51,750 nucleotides of DNA from Phycisphaerae bacterium (GTDB taxonomy: Bacteria; Planctomycetota; Phycisphaerae; Phycisphaerales; Phycisphaeraceae). The notes beneath the pieces are model-generated. The model made no database searches and was not told where the DNA came from. It saw only the letters and a list, made by a program, of their open reading frames with translations. Where the stretch lies: contig JAUHYI010000029.1 in assembly GCA_030426385.1 (NCBI GenBank), positions 1-51,750 of the forward strand, given 5' to 3'. Of this stretch, positions 22,522-30,230 are shown one piece after another (the stretch's first letter is position 1; each line of letters begins with the position of its first letter). Made by a program: the position numbers and the translations under genes.

Positions 22522-25068
22522 TTGTTCGAAAAGTTGAAACAAAGATTTCGTAACCCGCCGACGTGGCAGGAGGCCTGGCAGTTACCCACATTATTGTTGG
22601 GGCTGGTGTTGTTCGGGTTCGGCCTGGTGTTTGCGTTTGAAAAGCCAGCCCCGCCTGATTACACCGGTGCGTTGGACACGGTGTCCGAGTATTTGCTGGC
22701 ATACAATCTGGAAGAAGCCGAGGCTAAGCTTGAGACGTTGAAGCCAGTCATCGTCAATGCCGCACAATTCGAGCAAGCACGCTATCACCAGTATTGGGGC
22801 GATGCGCTGTACTTGAATGTGGAGCTGATTCGTTCCGAGGGAAAATACGATTCGCCCGAAAATTATCAGCGCATCGTGCAGCAATACGACCAGGCCCAGA
22901 AGTTGGGAGCGACGTTTAATTCGGGACGATTGCAGCACTGGGCTGAGGCACTGGTGGCGTTGGATCGCGATCAGGAAGCCTTGCTGAAAATCCGTGAGAT
23001 TGAAGATTCCGATGCGCGTCGACGGTATGCGGTGATCAAGCAGATCATTCAGCGTGAACTGGATCGGCACGACGGTAAGCCACACCAATTGATGGATCTG
23101 GTGAAGCTGTTCATCGATGAGTTGCGCAACGAACGCGATCCGGTGCGACGGCGTGCAGAGGAAGTATGGGCCATCGGTTTGCAGGTCGAGGAAATGTTGT
23201 TGGCTGGCGATGCGGGTCGCGTGATCGAAACGTTGCAGCGACAGATGATCTATTTCCTGGATCAGTCGGGTGATGAAGATTTAGCTCCGTTGATGGTCAT
23301 TCTGGCTCGTGCGTATCAACAGGCTGGTGAGTATGTCGAAGCGCAGCACTGGTTCCGCCTGGCCGAACAGAAAATTGCGAAAACGGATTCGTTGAATTCG
23401 CAGATTCTGGTTGGATTAGCCCAGATCGAACTGGTGGGCATCGATGACGGCGATGTGGATCAAACACAGTCGGCGGATTTGCGTCGAGCATTGGAACTGT
23501 TTTCAGCCGCGGAAAGTAACTATCCATCGGCAAAACATTCCTACATCGATGCACTGATCGGGACCGCGTATTGCGAAGCACGTCTGGGGGATCACCCCGA
23601 AGCGATTGAACATTTCCAGCGGGCTGTGTCGCGCTTGCTAGGTAATCCGCGTCGACAGGATGACAAAATTGATCACCTGACGACCTTGATCATGGCCCAG
23701 CATAGTTTGAATTTTCAACGCGAAGAATATGACTTGGCATTGAACTATCTGGGATTGGTGTTGCCGTTGTATGGCAAGGTCGAGATGCCGCCGGACCTGT
23801 TGGCCAAGTTTGCAGAAAGCCATGAAGCGATGGCGCAGTTCCATCGCCACGAAGCGGAAAAATTGGCGAAGATCGATCCGTCATTGCCGGGCGCTCCGAC
23901 CCGAGCGGCCCGTGAGTTGGCGAACCGTGAGTCAGCGATCCATTACAACGAGGCGGCCGAATATTATCTGCGGCATGCCCGGGCAGTGACGATCAGTGAT
24001 GACGAAGCGTTCGGGATCAGCATTTGGCAAGCAGCGGTATGTTTTTCCGAAGCGCAGAACTGGTCGCGTGCAATTGATACATTCAGCGAGTTCGTATCAT
24101 CTCGACCGACCGATGCCAACTATCGCGAAGGCATCTATCGACTGGGTCAAGCCTATCAAGCCGACATGCAATACAACACGGCAAGGCAAAATTACGAACA
24201 GTTGATTGAGCTGTATCCGACGACATTGGAAGCGTATAAAAGTATCGTGCCGCTAGCCCAGTGTCAGGTTGTACTGGAAAACGTGACCGAAGCCAAGCGA
24301 TGGCTCAACTATGTGATCGACGGTTTGGTCACCACGACAGCCTCGGGTGTGGTGGTCGGTGGCGGTATCACGCCTGATTCCGCGGTGTATCGTGATGCAT
24401 TGGTCGAGCTTGGGAAGTTGCATTACAAACGTCAGGAATACGAGGATGCGATTCGCCGTTTGACCGAAGCCGTCGACCCATCACGTTATGGACAAAGCGA
24501 ATCCGCCGCGTCACTGCGATTTTACCTGGCCGACAGCAATCGCATGAGTGTGGAACAGATCAACCGCGAGTTGGATGGTCCGTTGACGCCGACCGAACGA
24601 CAGGCGTTGAATTCAGAGCGAGCAGAACGGCTGGAAAAAGCACAGATTCTGTTTACGCAAGTGATCAGTGAGTTGGAATCTCGTCCGACCGATGAGTTGA
24701 GTCCGTTGGAAAACCTGTTTCATCGCAACAGTTATTTCTATCGCGCTGATGCCGCGTTTGATCTGGGCCAATATGAACACTCGATCGAACTGTACGACCT
24801 GGCTGCCAAGCGTTTCGAACACCATCCGTCAGCATTGGTGGCAATGATCCAGATTGTCAATGCGTATTGCGAATTGGATGAACCACAAAAGGCACGCATC
24901 GCGAACGAACGAGCACGTTGGCTGCTCAATCGTATTCCCGAAGATAAGTTTGATGACCCCACACTGCCGATGACACGCAAGCATTGGCAGGATTGGCTGC
25001 GCTGGACCAGTGAGTTAAATCTGTTTGGCGACGATGGGCCGACGAATCTGAGTAGCGCCGCGGGTTGA
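22522..25068 (+). CDS. Large membrane-anchored TPR repeat protein, unknown role
   Basis: The 848-residue protein has one N-terminal membrane segment (about 19-39, LPTLLLGLVLFGFGLVFAF). Many tetratricopeptide-like helix pairs then run to the C-terminus, e.g. LLAYNLEEAEAKLETLKPVI, ARLGDHPEAIEHFQRAVSRL, RAIDTFSEFVSSRPTDANYR, YRLGQAYQADMQYNTARQNY, KRQEYEDAIRRLTEAVDPSR and FDLGQYEHSIELYDLAAKRF. The TPR part is likely periplasmic. It starts with TTG (22522), with GGAG 8 nt upstream; the first ATG lies far inside. TPR proteins scaffold complexes, and its place before flgN-fleSR-flgB suggests a motility, envelope or secretion role, but that is inference. No enzymatic domain is visible. Confidence 0.75.
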   Translation: MFEKLKQRFRNPPTWQEAWQLPTLLLGLVLFGFGLVFAFEKPAPPDYTGALDTVSEYLLAYNLEEAEAKLETLKPVIVNAAQFEQARYHQYWGDALYLNVELIRSEGKYDSPENYQRIVQQYDQAQKLGATFNSGRLQHWAEALVALDRDQEALLKIREIEDSDARRRYAVIKQIIQRELDRHDGKPHQLMDLVKLFIDELRNERDPVRRRAEEVWAIGLQVEEMLLAGDAGRVIETLQRQMIYFLDQSGDEDLAPLMVILARAYQQAGEYVEAQHWFRLAEQKIAKTDSLNSQILVGLAQIELVGIDDGDVDQTQSADLRRALELFSAAESNYPSAKHSYIDALIGTAYCEARLGDHPEAIEHFQRAVSRLLGNPRRQDDKIDHLTTLIMAQHSLNFQREEYDLALNYLGLVLPLYGKVEMPPDLLAKFAESHEAMAQFHRHEAEKLAKIDPSLPGAPTRAARELANRESAIHYNEAAEYYLRHARAVTISDDEAFGISIWQAAVCFSEAQNWSRAIDTFSEFVSSRPTDANYREGIYRLGQAYQADMQYNTARQNYEQLIELYPTTLEAYKSIVPLAQCQVVLENVTEAKRWLNYVIDGLVTTTASGVVVGGGITPDSAVYRDALVELGKLHYKRQEYEDAIRRLTEAVDPSRYGQSESAASLRFYLADSNRMSVEQINRELDGPLTPTERQALNSERAERLEKAQILFTQVISELESRPTDELSPLENLFHRNSYFYRADAAFDLGQYEHSIELYDLAAKRFEHHPSALVAMIQIVNAYCELDEPQKARIANERARWLLNRIPEDKFDDPTLPMTRKHWQDWLRWTSELNLFGDDGPTNLSSAAG

Positions 25069-25185
25069 TGGTGATTAGTGGTGAGTAACGATGAGTGATG
25101 ATGGGGGTGAGCGATGTTCTGTGGGGGGGTGGGGCATGAAATGGGGTGTGATGGGGTGGCCAAAAAGTCGTAAAAAAGAAGCGGT

Positions 25186-25213
25186 GCGCAAAAATTGCGT
25201 TCAATTGGCGCAA
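25186..25213 (+). promoter_or_regulatory. Cluster of TTGCGC/GCGCAA half-sites before the flgN-like gene
   Basis: GCGCAA (25186-25191), TTGCGT (25195-25200) and GCGCAA (25208-25213) lie 10-55 nt upstream of a FliA-like promoter. The same half-sites occur before flgB and fliE. Confidence 0.4.
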
Positions 25214-25220
25214 TTCGGTG

Positions 25221-25247
25221 TATGAATTTGCCCCGTCTGGCCGATAA
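25221..25247 (+). promoter_or_regulatory. FliA (sigma-28)-like promoter before flgN-fleS-fleR
   Basis: TATGAATT (25221-25228), 11 bp, GCCGATAA (25240-25247), compared with the enterobacterial consensus TAAAGTTT-N11-GCCGATAA. The -10 is a perfect match and the spacing is exact; the -35 is partial. Confidence 0.5.
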
Positions 25248-25298
25248 CTCAAGCATCGGTGCATGGATGCGCCACGATCGGTTGATAAAGGGTCACGG

Positions 25299-26087
25299 AT
25301 GACCAAGAAACCTACACATGATTCCCCTGGCCATGGTTCGTCCGGCCATGACTCTCTCGGCCATGGTTCGGGTGCCCGCGATGTTAAGCATGCGGCCAAG
25401 GGGCAAACCTCCTCGGATGCGGCACGCGCTGTGGGGGGGACGGTGGGGGAGATGGTGGGGGGCGATGTGGGGGGTGCAGTGGGGGGTACAGTGGGGGGGG
25501 CTGTCGGTGGGGGGGAAGATCAGAAAAATTTAGTGCGTGTTGGTGCTGTGGTTACGCCAACCCCTGCGCTGGCAGCCGATACCGTTGATCCGCATGAAAC
25601 GTTGCTGCACTTGCTCGATGAGCAATTGCGTTTGTATCGTGCGATCCTGACGGTGGCCAGCACGCAAGCGACATTGGCCGAAGGCGGTCACATGGGCCAA
25701 CTGGCAGAGTTGACCGAGAAGCGTCGCCCGTTGGTCGAACGATTGACGCAGGTTGCCGTGGCGATCGAACCATTCGGGCGTTTGTGGGATCGGATGTCGA
25801 TGCGTTGCTCCGCGGATGTGAAACAACGGACGCATGAGTTAGCCACGCAAGCCCAGCAAGTGCGAGCGCATGTGATGTTGCTCGACGATCAGTTGCGACA
25901 CAAGTTGGTGCAATCACGCGCGGACGCAGCGAGTCAGATGGCCCATGCCAAACAAACTGGCAGTGCTGCTCGTGCCTATGCGGCAGCGGCCGTGGCGAGC
26001 GACCCGATTGTGAAATCGGTCAAGCCGGGTACGGCCCGCGGTGGCATGACAAGTGGTGGTATGACGCGCGGGGGGATGCAGGCATGA
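25299..26087 (+). CDS. FlgN-like flagellar chaperone with Gly/Val-rich N-terminal linker
   Basis: The 262-residue protein has a helical FlgN-like core at about residues 95-200 (LLHLLDEQLRLYRAILTVAS, LAELTEKRRPLVERLTQVAV). FlgN proteins are cytosolic chaperones that escort hook-filament junction proteins FlgK/FlgL to the export apparatus. The N-terminus is His/Ser/Gly-rich (SPGHGSSGHDSLGHGSGA). A Gly-Val repeat (about 45-73, GGDVGGAVGGTVGGAVGGG) follows, encoded by G-tracts, and the end is RGGMTSGGMTRGGMQA. The start at 25299 (MTKKPTHD) is preferred over the upstream Met at 25263. Its TGA overlaps the ATG of the kinase gene (ATGA), which implies translational coupling. Confidence 0.65.
   Translation: MTKKPTHDSPGHGSSGHDSLGHGSGARDVKHAAKGQTSSDAARAVGGTVGEMVGGDVGGAVGGTVGGAVGGGEDQKNLVRVGAVVTPTPALAADTVDPHETLLHLLDEQLRLYRAILTVASTQATLAEGGHMGQLAELTEKRRPLVERLTQVAVAIEPFGRLWDRMSMRCSADVKQRTHELATQAQQVRAHVMLLDDQLRHKLVQSRADAASQMAHAKQTGSAARAYAAAAVASDPIVKSVKPGTARGGMTSGGMTRGGMQA
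25430..25516 (+). repeat. G-tract repeat array inside the flgN-like gene
   Basis: Nine runs of five or more G separated by 3-7 bases, such as GTGGGGGGGACGGTGGGGGA, in frame as Gly-Gly-x-Val units. G-quadruplex potential on the coding strand. Confidence 0.75.
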
Positions 26088-27106
26088 CTGATGAGCCGTT
26101 GAACGATCAGGTGACGAGCGTCGACATGAAAAATGTCAGTGCAGAATCCATGGGTAAACATATAGATAAACCTGCAGATTTGCCCGATCTGGCGGAATTG
26201 GCGCAGATCATCGGCGCGTACAACCAGGTGACCGAAAAACTCCAGGTCAGTCATGAAAATATGGTCGCCCAGGTCGAACGATTGCAGCGGGAACTAGCCA
26301 GCACCGACGCGGCATTGCAACGATCAAAGCGATTGGCGGCACTGGGACAGATGGCCGCAGGGATCGCGCATGAAATTCGCAATCCGCTCGCGGCAATTCG
26401 TTTGTACGCCGGGTTCATTGTTGAAGATTTAGCGGCAGTGGCTGATGCCTCGCTGGATCAAACCGGACAAAGCGCCCGAAAAATTGTGTCCGCGGTCCAC
26501 GGGCTGGATGCGATTGTGAATGACGTGTTGAGTTTTTCACGCGACTTGCAGCCCCAGACGCAGTTGACGGATTTGGATGACATCGTGCGCGCGGTGATTG
26601 ATGACGCAAGGCCTGCGATTGAAACCGGTGGTGCGGGTGGCCATACCGTCGTGTGTGATATTGAGGCGATCGAATTGTCGGTTGATCCAGCATTGTTGCG
26701 GCAGGCGTTGTTGAATATTGTGCGCAATGCCGCCGAAGCGATGCGTGATGCGTCGGGCGTGATCACGATCGAAGGGCATCGACAAGGTTCGCAATATGTG
26801 TTGGCGATCAGTGACCAGGGGCCTGGCATTAATGAAGAGTCAGTGGATCGGATTTTCAACCCATTTTTTACGACGCGCAGCAGTGGGACCGGTTTAGGTT
26901 TGGCGATTGTGCATCGTATTGTGGATGCGCATGGCGGAGTGATCGTGGCCGACAATCGGGCCCAGGGCGGTGCGCGTTTTGAACTGAATTTACCGATTGA
27001 AAACGCATCAAGTGGCAATACAAATTTACAACGCGGGGGCGTTAAAGGTGAAGACATGTCGCCAGAATTACAGCAATTTTCAGCCGTTTCGGAGGCCGTC
27101 GCATGA
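26084..27106 (+). CDS. NtrB-like sensor histidine kinase of the flagellar cluster (FleS/FlgS type)
   Basis: The 340-residue protein has no membrane segment or periplasmic domain. A helical N-terminal region (about 35-85) is followed by the phospho-acceptor H-box GQMAAGIAHEIRNPLAAIRL (H96) and the ATPase domain: N-box LRQALLNIVRNAAEAM, G1 DQGPGI, F-box FNPFFTTRSSGTGLGLAI and G2 region. It belongs to the NtrB/AtoS group that phosphorylates sigma-54 activators. FlgS in epsilonproteobacteria senses export-apparatus assembly from the cytosol, and the soluble layout agrees. The gene overlaps its neighbours by ATGA on both sides (25299 and 27103 genes). Confidence 0.9.
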   Translation: MTDEPLNDQVTSVDMKNVSAESMGKHIDKPADLPDLAELAQIIGAYNQVTEKLQVSHENMVAQVERLQRELASTDAALQRSKRLAALGQMAAGIAHEIRNPLAAIRLYAGFIVEDLAAVADASLDQTGQSARKIVSAVHGLDAIVNDVLSFSRDLQPQTQLTDLDDIVRAVIDDARPAIETGGAGGHTVVCDIEAIELSVDPALLRQALLNIVRNAAEAMRDASGVITIEGHRQGSQYVLAISDQGPGINEESVDRIFNPFFTTRSSGTGLGLAIVHRIVDAHGGVIVADNRAQGGARFELNLPIENASSGNTNLQRGGVKGEDMSPELQQFSAVSEAVA

Positions 27107-28638
27107 GCAGTAAAGTTTTAGTGGTTGATGATAAACAGATCATGCGCGACAGCGTCGGCATGGCATTGCAACGCGGTGGTTTTGAAGTGGTGGCTGCGTC
27201 GGATGGCGTGGCTGCGCTCAAAGCCGTGGGCAAACATCGGCCCGCAGCAGTGATCACGGATCTGATGATGCCTGAGATGGATGGGTTGGAATTACTCAAG
27301 CGTTTACGTGATGCGGATGAACAGTTGCCGGTGATTGTGATGTCAGCGTATGGAACGGTGGACAAAGCGGTCGAGGCGATGCGCGGGGGGGCGTATGATT
27401 TTGTGCAAAAGCCGTTCGAGAATGATCAATTGGTGATGACGATCCAACGCGCGGTGGAAAAGCGTCGCCTGGTGCAGGAAAACGCAGCGTTGAAAAGCAA
27501 TTTCAATGCACGTGGGATGGGGCACGTCTTGATTGGGCAATCGCCGCCGATGCGGAAGTTAGCTCAGCAGATTCAACAAATCGCACATTCGCAAGGCACG
27601 GTGTTGGTCGTTGGTGAATCAGGAACGGGTAAGGAAGTAATCGCGCGAACGATTCATCAACATAGCCCACGCCGCGATCAGGTGATGTTGTGTTTGAACT
27701 GTGCCGCGTTGTCCGCAGGTTTGTTGGAGAGCGAACTGTTCGGACATGAAAAAGGTGCGTTTACCGGTGCGGATAACCTGCGCAAGGGGCGATTCGAACT
27801 GGCAGACAACGGCACGTTATTGCTGGATGAAATCAGTGAGATCGACCCGGGTTTGCAGGCGAAGTTGCTGCGTGTGTTGCAAGAGCGAGCGTTTGAGCGC
27901 GTGGGTTCGAGCATGACGATGAGCGTGGATGTGCGCGTGATCGCGACGACGAACCGTGATCTGACGCATAGCGTTCGCAAAGGTGATTTTCGCCAGGACT
28001 TGTACTATCGATTGAATGTTTTGCCGATTCATGTGCCGCCGTTGCGAGCGCGATTGGATGATATTCCGTTGTTGGTGGACCATTTTCTATTGCAGGTGGC
28101 AACGCGCGAAGGGCGAGAACCAAAACGGATGGAACCCGGCGCGATAGAAGTGATGATGAAATACAACTGGCCTGGCAACGTGCGTGAATTGCAGAACATT
28201 TGCGAACGTGCCAGTGTGTTGACGCGTGGTCAGAATATTGCCCCGGCAACGATTCAGCCGTGGCTGTTAGCGCCCTCGCCTTTTGATTTTGAAGAGGAGC
28301 CGGTGGCGGTGGGGGCCTCGAGTGCAATGGATTTTGATTCGGCGGGCGGCGGTATGGACGGTGGTGCTGGTATCGGCGCAGTCGGTGGTGGGTGGGGTGG
28401 TTTGCGTGTGGATAGTGGCAATGCCATGGGCAGCAATGTGGGCAGTAGTGGAGCTGGTCGCGTTGGCGGAGGAATCAAGCCGTTGGAAGTGATCGAGCGA
28501 GAACAGGTGGTTCGGACGCTGGGCACGTTCAACGGAAATCGACAACAGACGGCAGACGCGCTGGGGATCGGGTTGCGAACCCTGGGATTGAAATTGAAGA
28601 AGTGGAAAGAAAAGGAATTGGTTCCGCAGGCGTTGTAA
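27103..28638 (+). CDS. Sigma-54-dependent flagellar response regulator (FleR/FlgR type)
   Basis: The 511-residue protein has a receiver domain (residues 1-120, phospho-acceptor D53 in VITDLMMPEMDG, Lys in FVQKPF). The AAA+ domain (about 145-380) has Walker A VVGESGTGKEV, the sigma-54 contact motif GAFTGA, Walker B LLLDEIS and YYRLNVLPI. A Fis-type helix-turn-helix is at the end (NRQQTADALGIGLRTLGLKL). It hydrolyses ATP to open sigma-54 promoters. A Gly/Ser-rich linker of about 60 residues (about 405-465) between AAA+ and HTH is unusual. It is immediately upstream of flgB, whose sigma-54 promoter it probably controls. Confidence 0.93.
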   Translation: MSSKVLVVDDKQIMRDSVGMALQRGGFEVVAASDGVAALKAVGKHRPAAVITDLMMPEMDGLELLKRLRDADEQLPVIVMSAYGTVDKAVEAMRGGAYDFVQKPFENDQLVMTIQRAVEKRRLVQENAALKSNFNARGMGHVLIGQSPPMRKLAQQIQQIAHSQGTVLVVGESGTGKEVIARTIHQHSPRRDQVMLCLNCAALSAGLLESELFGHEKGAFTGADNLRKGRFELADNGTLLLDEISEIDPGLQAKLLRVLQERAFERVGSSMTMSVDVRVIATTNRDLTHSVRKGDFRQDLYYRLNVLPIHVPPLRARLDDIPLLVDHFLLQVATREGREPKRMEPGAIEVMMKYNWPGNVRELQNICERASVLTRGQNIAPATIQPWLLAPSPFDFEEEPVAVGASSAMDFDSAGGGMDGGAGIGAVGGGWGGLRVDSGNAMGSNVGSSGAGRVGGGIKPLEVIEREQVVRTLGTFNGNRQQTADALGIGLRTLGLKLKKWKEKELVPQAL

Positions 28639-28648
28639 CGGGTAAAAA

Positions 28649-28686
28649 TTGCGCGATAAAGCGCAAGAGTTGCGCGTGATTGCGCG
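28649..28686 (+). promoter_or_regulatory. Candidate activator binding sites (TTGCGC dyad) upstream of flgB
   Basis: TTGCGC-GATAAA-GCGCAA (28649-28666) is a perfect 6-bp dyad, followed by direct repeats TTGCGCG at 28670-28676 and 28680-28686. They lie about 55-90 bp upstream of the sigma-54 promoter, typical for enhancer sites of an NtrC-family activator. Confidence 0.6.
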
Positions 28687-28738
28687 TTTGGAAAATGGAA
28701 AGTGTCGCGATTTCCGCAGCGCCGTGAGAATTGGTTTA

Positions 28739-28753
28739 TGGCACGAGGATTGC
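28739..28753 (+). promoter_or_regulatory. Sigma-54 (RpoN) promoter of the flgB operon
   Basis: TGGCACG-AGGA-TTGC has the invariant GG and GC at exact -24/-12 spacing and fits TGGCACG-N4-TTGCW. The expected transcription start is near 28765, about 20 nt before the flgB start codon. Confidence 0.88.
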
Positions 28754-28785
28754 CGATGTTTTCTAGTTGATGATGGAGTGATGTT

Positions 28786-29220
28786 GTGATTGAAGGTATG
28801 TTCGACAATGGAGCGCTGCCGACGCTGGAGCGGATGATTCAGTTCACCGGTAAGCGTCATCGCATCCTCACGGACAACATCGCCAACCTGTCGACGCCGT
28901 TTTTCAAACCAACGGACCTGGATCCCAAAGCGTTTCAGGCCCAGTTGGATAAAGCGGTTCAGCAGCGACGCAGGACGATGAATCCGACGACCGCACCGAT
29001 GCATTTTCGGAGTAATCGCCAGATCCAGTTTCATCAAAAAACGATGGGTGTTAATCCCAATGCGATGAATGAAAACATTCTGTTCCATGACCAGAACAAT
29101 CGCGACTTGAATCGAATCATGGGACGACTTGCGGAAAATACGCTGACGCACAACGCAGCGATTTCCATGGCTCGCAATCAATTGGATATGCTCAACACGG
29201 CCATCCGTGAACGGCTATGA
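28786..29220 (+). CDS. flgB: Flagellar basal-body rod protein FlgB
   Basis: FlgB forms the proximal rod joining the MS ring to the drive shaft and is exported through the flagellar type III apparatus. The 144-residue product has the rod-protein N-terminal helix (ALPTLERMIQFTGKRHRILT), the N-terminal DNIANLSTPFFKPTDLD block, and the C-terminal helix pair LTHNAAISMARNQLDMLNTA. Size is normal. The start is GTG 28786 with GGAG 8 nt upstream. First gene behind the sigma-54 promoter; flgC follows after 25 nt. Confidence 0.95.
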   Translation: MIEGMFDNGALPTLERMIQFTGKRHRILTDNIANLSTPFFKPTDLDPKAFQAQLDKAVQQRRRTMNPTTAPMHFRSNRQIQFHQKTMGVNPNAMNENILFHDQNNRDLNRIMGRLAENTLTHNAAISMARNQLDMLNTAIRERL

Positions 29221-29245
29221 TCGATGAACGAATGAGGTAATTGTT

Positions 29246-29650
29246 ATGTTTGGTGCATTAGATGTTTCAGTGTCAGCCTTGTCAGCGCAACAGACGCGGA
29301 TCAATACGATCTCGGCGAACATTGCGAACAAGGATGCGATGTACGATGCGAATGGGAATTATGCACCGTTTCGGCGGCGCATTGCCATGTTTGCGGCGGG
29401 CGATCCGACGTCAGGCAATGCGGATGGCGTGCATGTGCAGGAGATTGCACTGGACCAGAGTCCGTTTCGCATGGAACATGCACCGGATCATCCTGATGCG
29501 GATGAAGCCGGATATATTTACAAGCCGAACATTGATCCGGCGATGGAAATGATTAACGCATTGGAAGCAGCGCGAGCGTATGAAGCGAACATCACTGCGG
29601 CTGAGGCCACGAAGTCGATGATGAATAGCGCGTTGCGATTGCTGGGTTAA
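29246..29650 (+). CDS. flgC: Flagellar basal-body rod protein FlgC
   Basis: The 134-residue proximal rod protein has the typical start MFGALDVSVSALSAQQTRIN with TISANIANKDAM and the conserved C-terminal MEMINALEAARAYEANITAAE helix region ending MMNSALRLLG. The mid-part is YIYKPNIDPAMEM (family: Y.P.NPDP/V.ME). GAGG 8 nt before the ATG. Confidence 0.96.
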   Translation: MFGALDVSVSALSAQQTRINTISANIANKDAMYDANGNYAPFRRRIAMFAAGDPTSGNADGVHVQEIALDQSPFRMEHAPDHPDADEAGYIYKPNIDPAMEMINALEAARAYEANITAAEATKSMMNSALRLLG

Positions 29651-29721
29651 TCGATAGAGTAGGATTAGATGTTGTTGATGAAAAATTTTGAATAACCGTT
29701 TGAAAAAGAATCGCGTGTGAA

Positions 29722-29735
29722 GCGCAATTTTGCGT
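29722..29735 (+). promoter_or_regulatory. GCGCAA/TTGCGT half-sites before fliE
   Basis: GCGCAA (29722-29727) and TTGCGT (29730-29735) in the 112-bp flgC-fliE gap, the same half-sites as upstream of flgB and the flgN-like gene. No -24 GG is correctly placed, so this is not a sigma-54 promoter by itself. Confidence 0.3.
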
Positions 29736-29762
29736 GCGACACGTATAGGCAGGGTAAACGTT

Positions 29763-30095
29763 ATGACCGATCCATTGGGATTGATCAATTCAGGTGCAAG
29801 GGCTGGCGCCGCTCCGGGTATACGACCCGTGGCCGGTGCGGGCGCAGGTGGCGCGGCAAGTCGCGCAGCGGGTCAGACATCGTTTAAAGATGTGCTGATG
29901 AAAAACATCGAACAGGTCAACGTCTTGCAGCAGGATGCGGAAAAGGCGATAGAAGATCTGAACACAGGCCGGCGTGACGATGTGGCGAATGTGCTGCTGG
30001 CCAAAGAAAAAGCGGACGCAGCGTTCCGCATGTTACAACAGGTACGCAACAAACTGGTTGAGGCGTACGACGAGGTGAAACAGATGCGGGTATAA
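29763..30095 (+). CDS. fliE: Flagellar hook-basal body complex protein FliE
   Basis: The 110-residue FliE is the adaptor between the MS ring (FliF) and the rod, and the first axial protein exported. The conserved C-terminal half is SFKDVLMKNIEQVNVLQQDA, VANVLLAKEKADAAFRMLQQ and VRNKLVEAYDEVKQMRV. The N-terminus is Gly/Ala-rich. The chosen start (ATG 29763, AGGG 8 nt upstream) removes 11 residues of open frame before it. Confidence 0.94.
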   Translation: MTDPLGLINSGARAGAAPGIRPVAGAGAGGAASRAAGQTSFKDVLMKNIEQVNVLQQDAEKAIEDLNTGRRDDVANVLLAKEKADAAFRMLQQVRNKLVEAYDEVKQMRV

Positions 30096-30230
30096 GACCG
30101 TGATGCGTTGAGCGTGGAACGCTGACGTTTAACAATGAGCTGGATTTTCCGGCCGATGTTTTAGTCAAGTGATTTACGATTAACAAATCGCGTTATTCGC
30201 GGGATTCGTTCAAGGCATGGAGGCCTGGCG

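Noticed and set aside
25206..25235. Second sigma-54 promoter (GGTGTATGAATTTGCC) before the flgN-like gene
   Set aside because: GG to GC spacing is 11, not the invariant 10, and the -24 element is poor.
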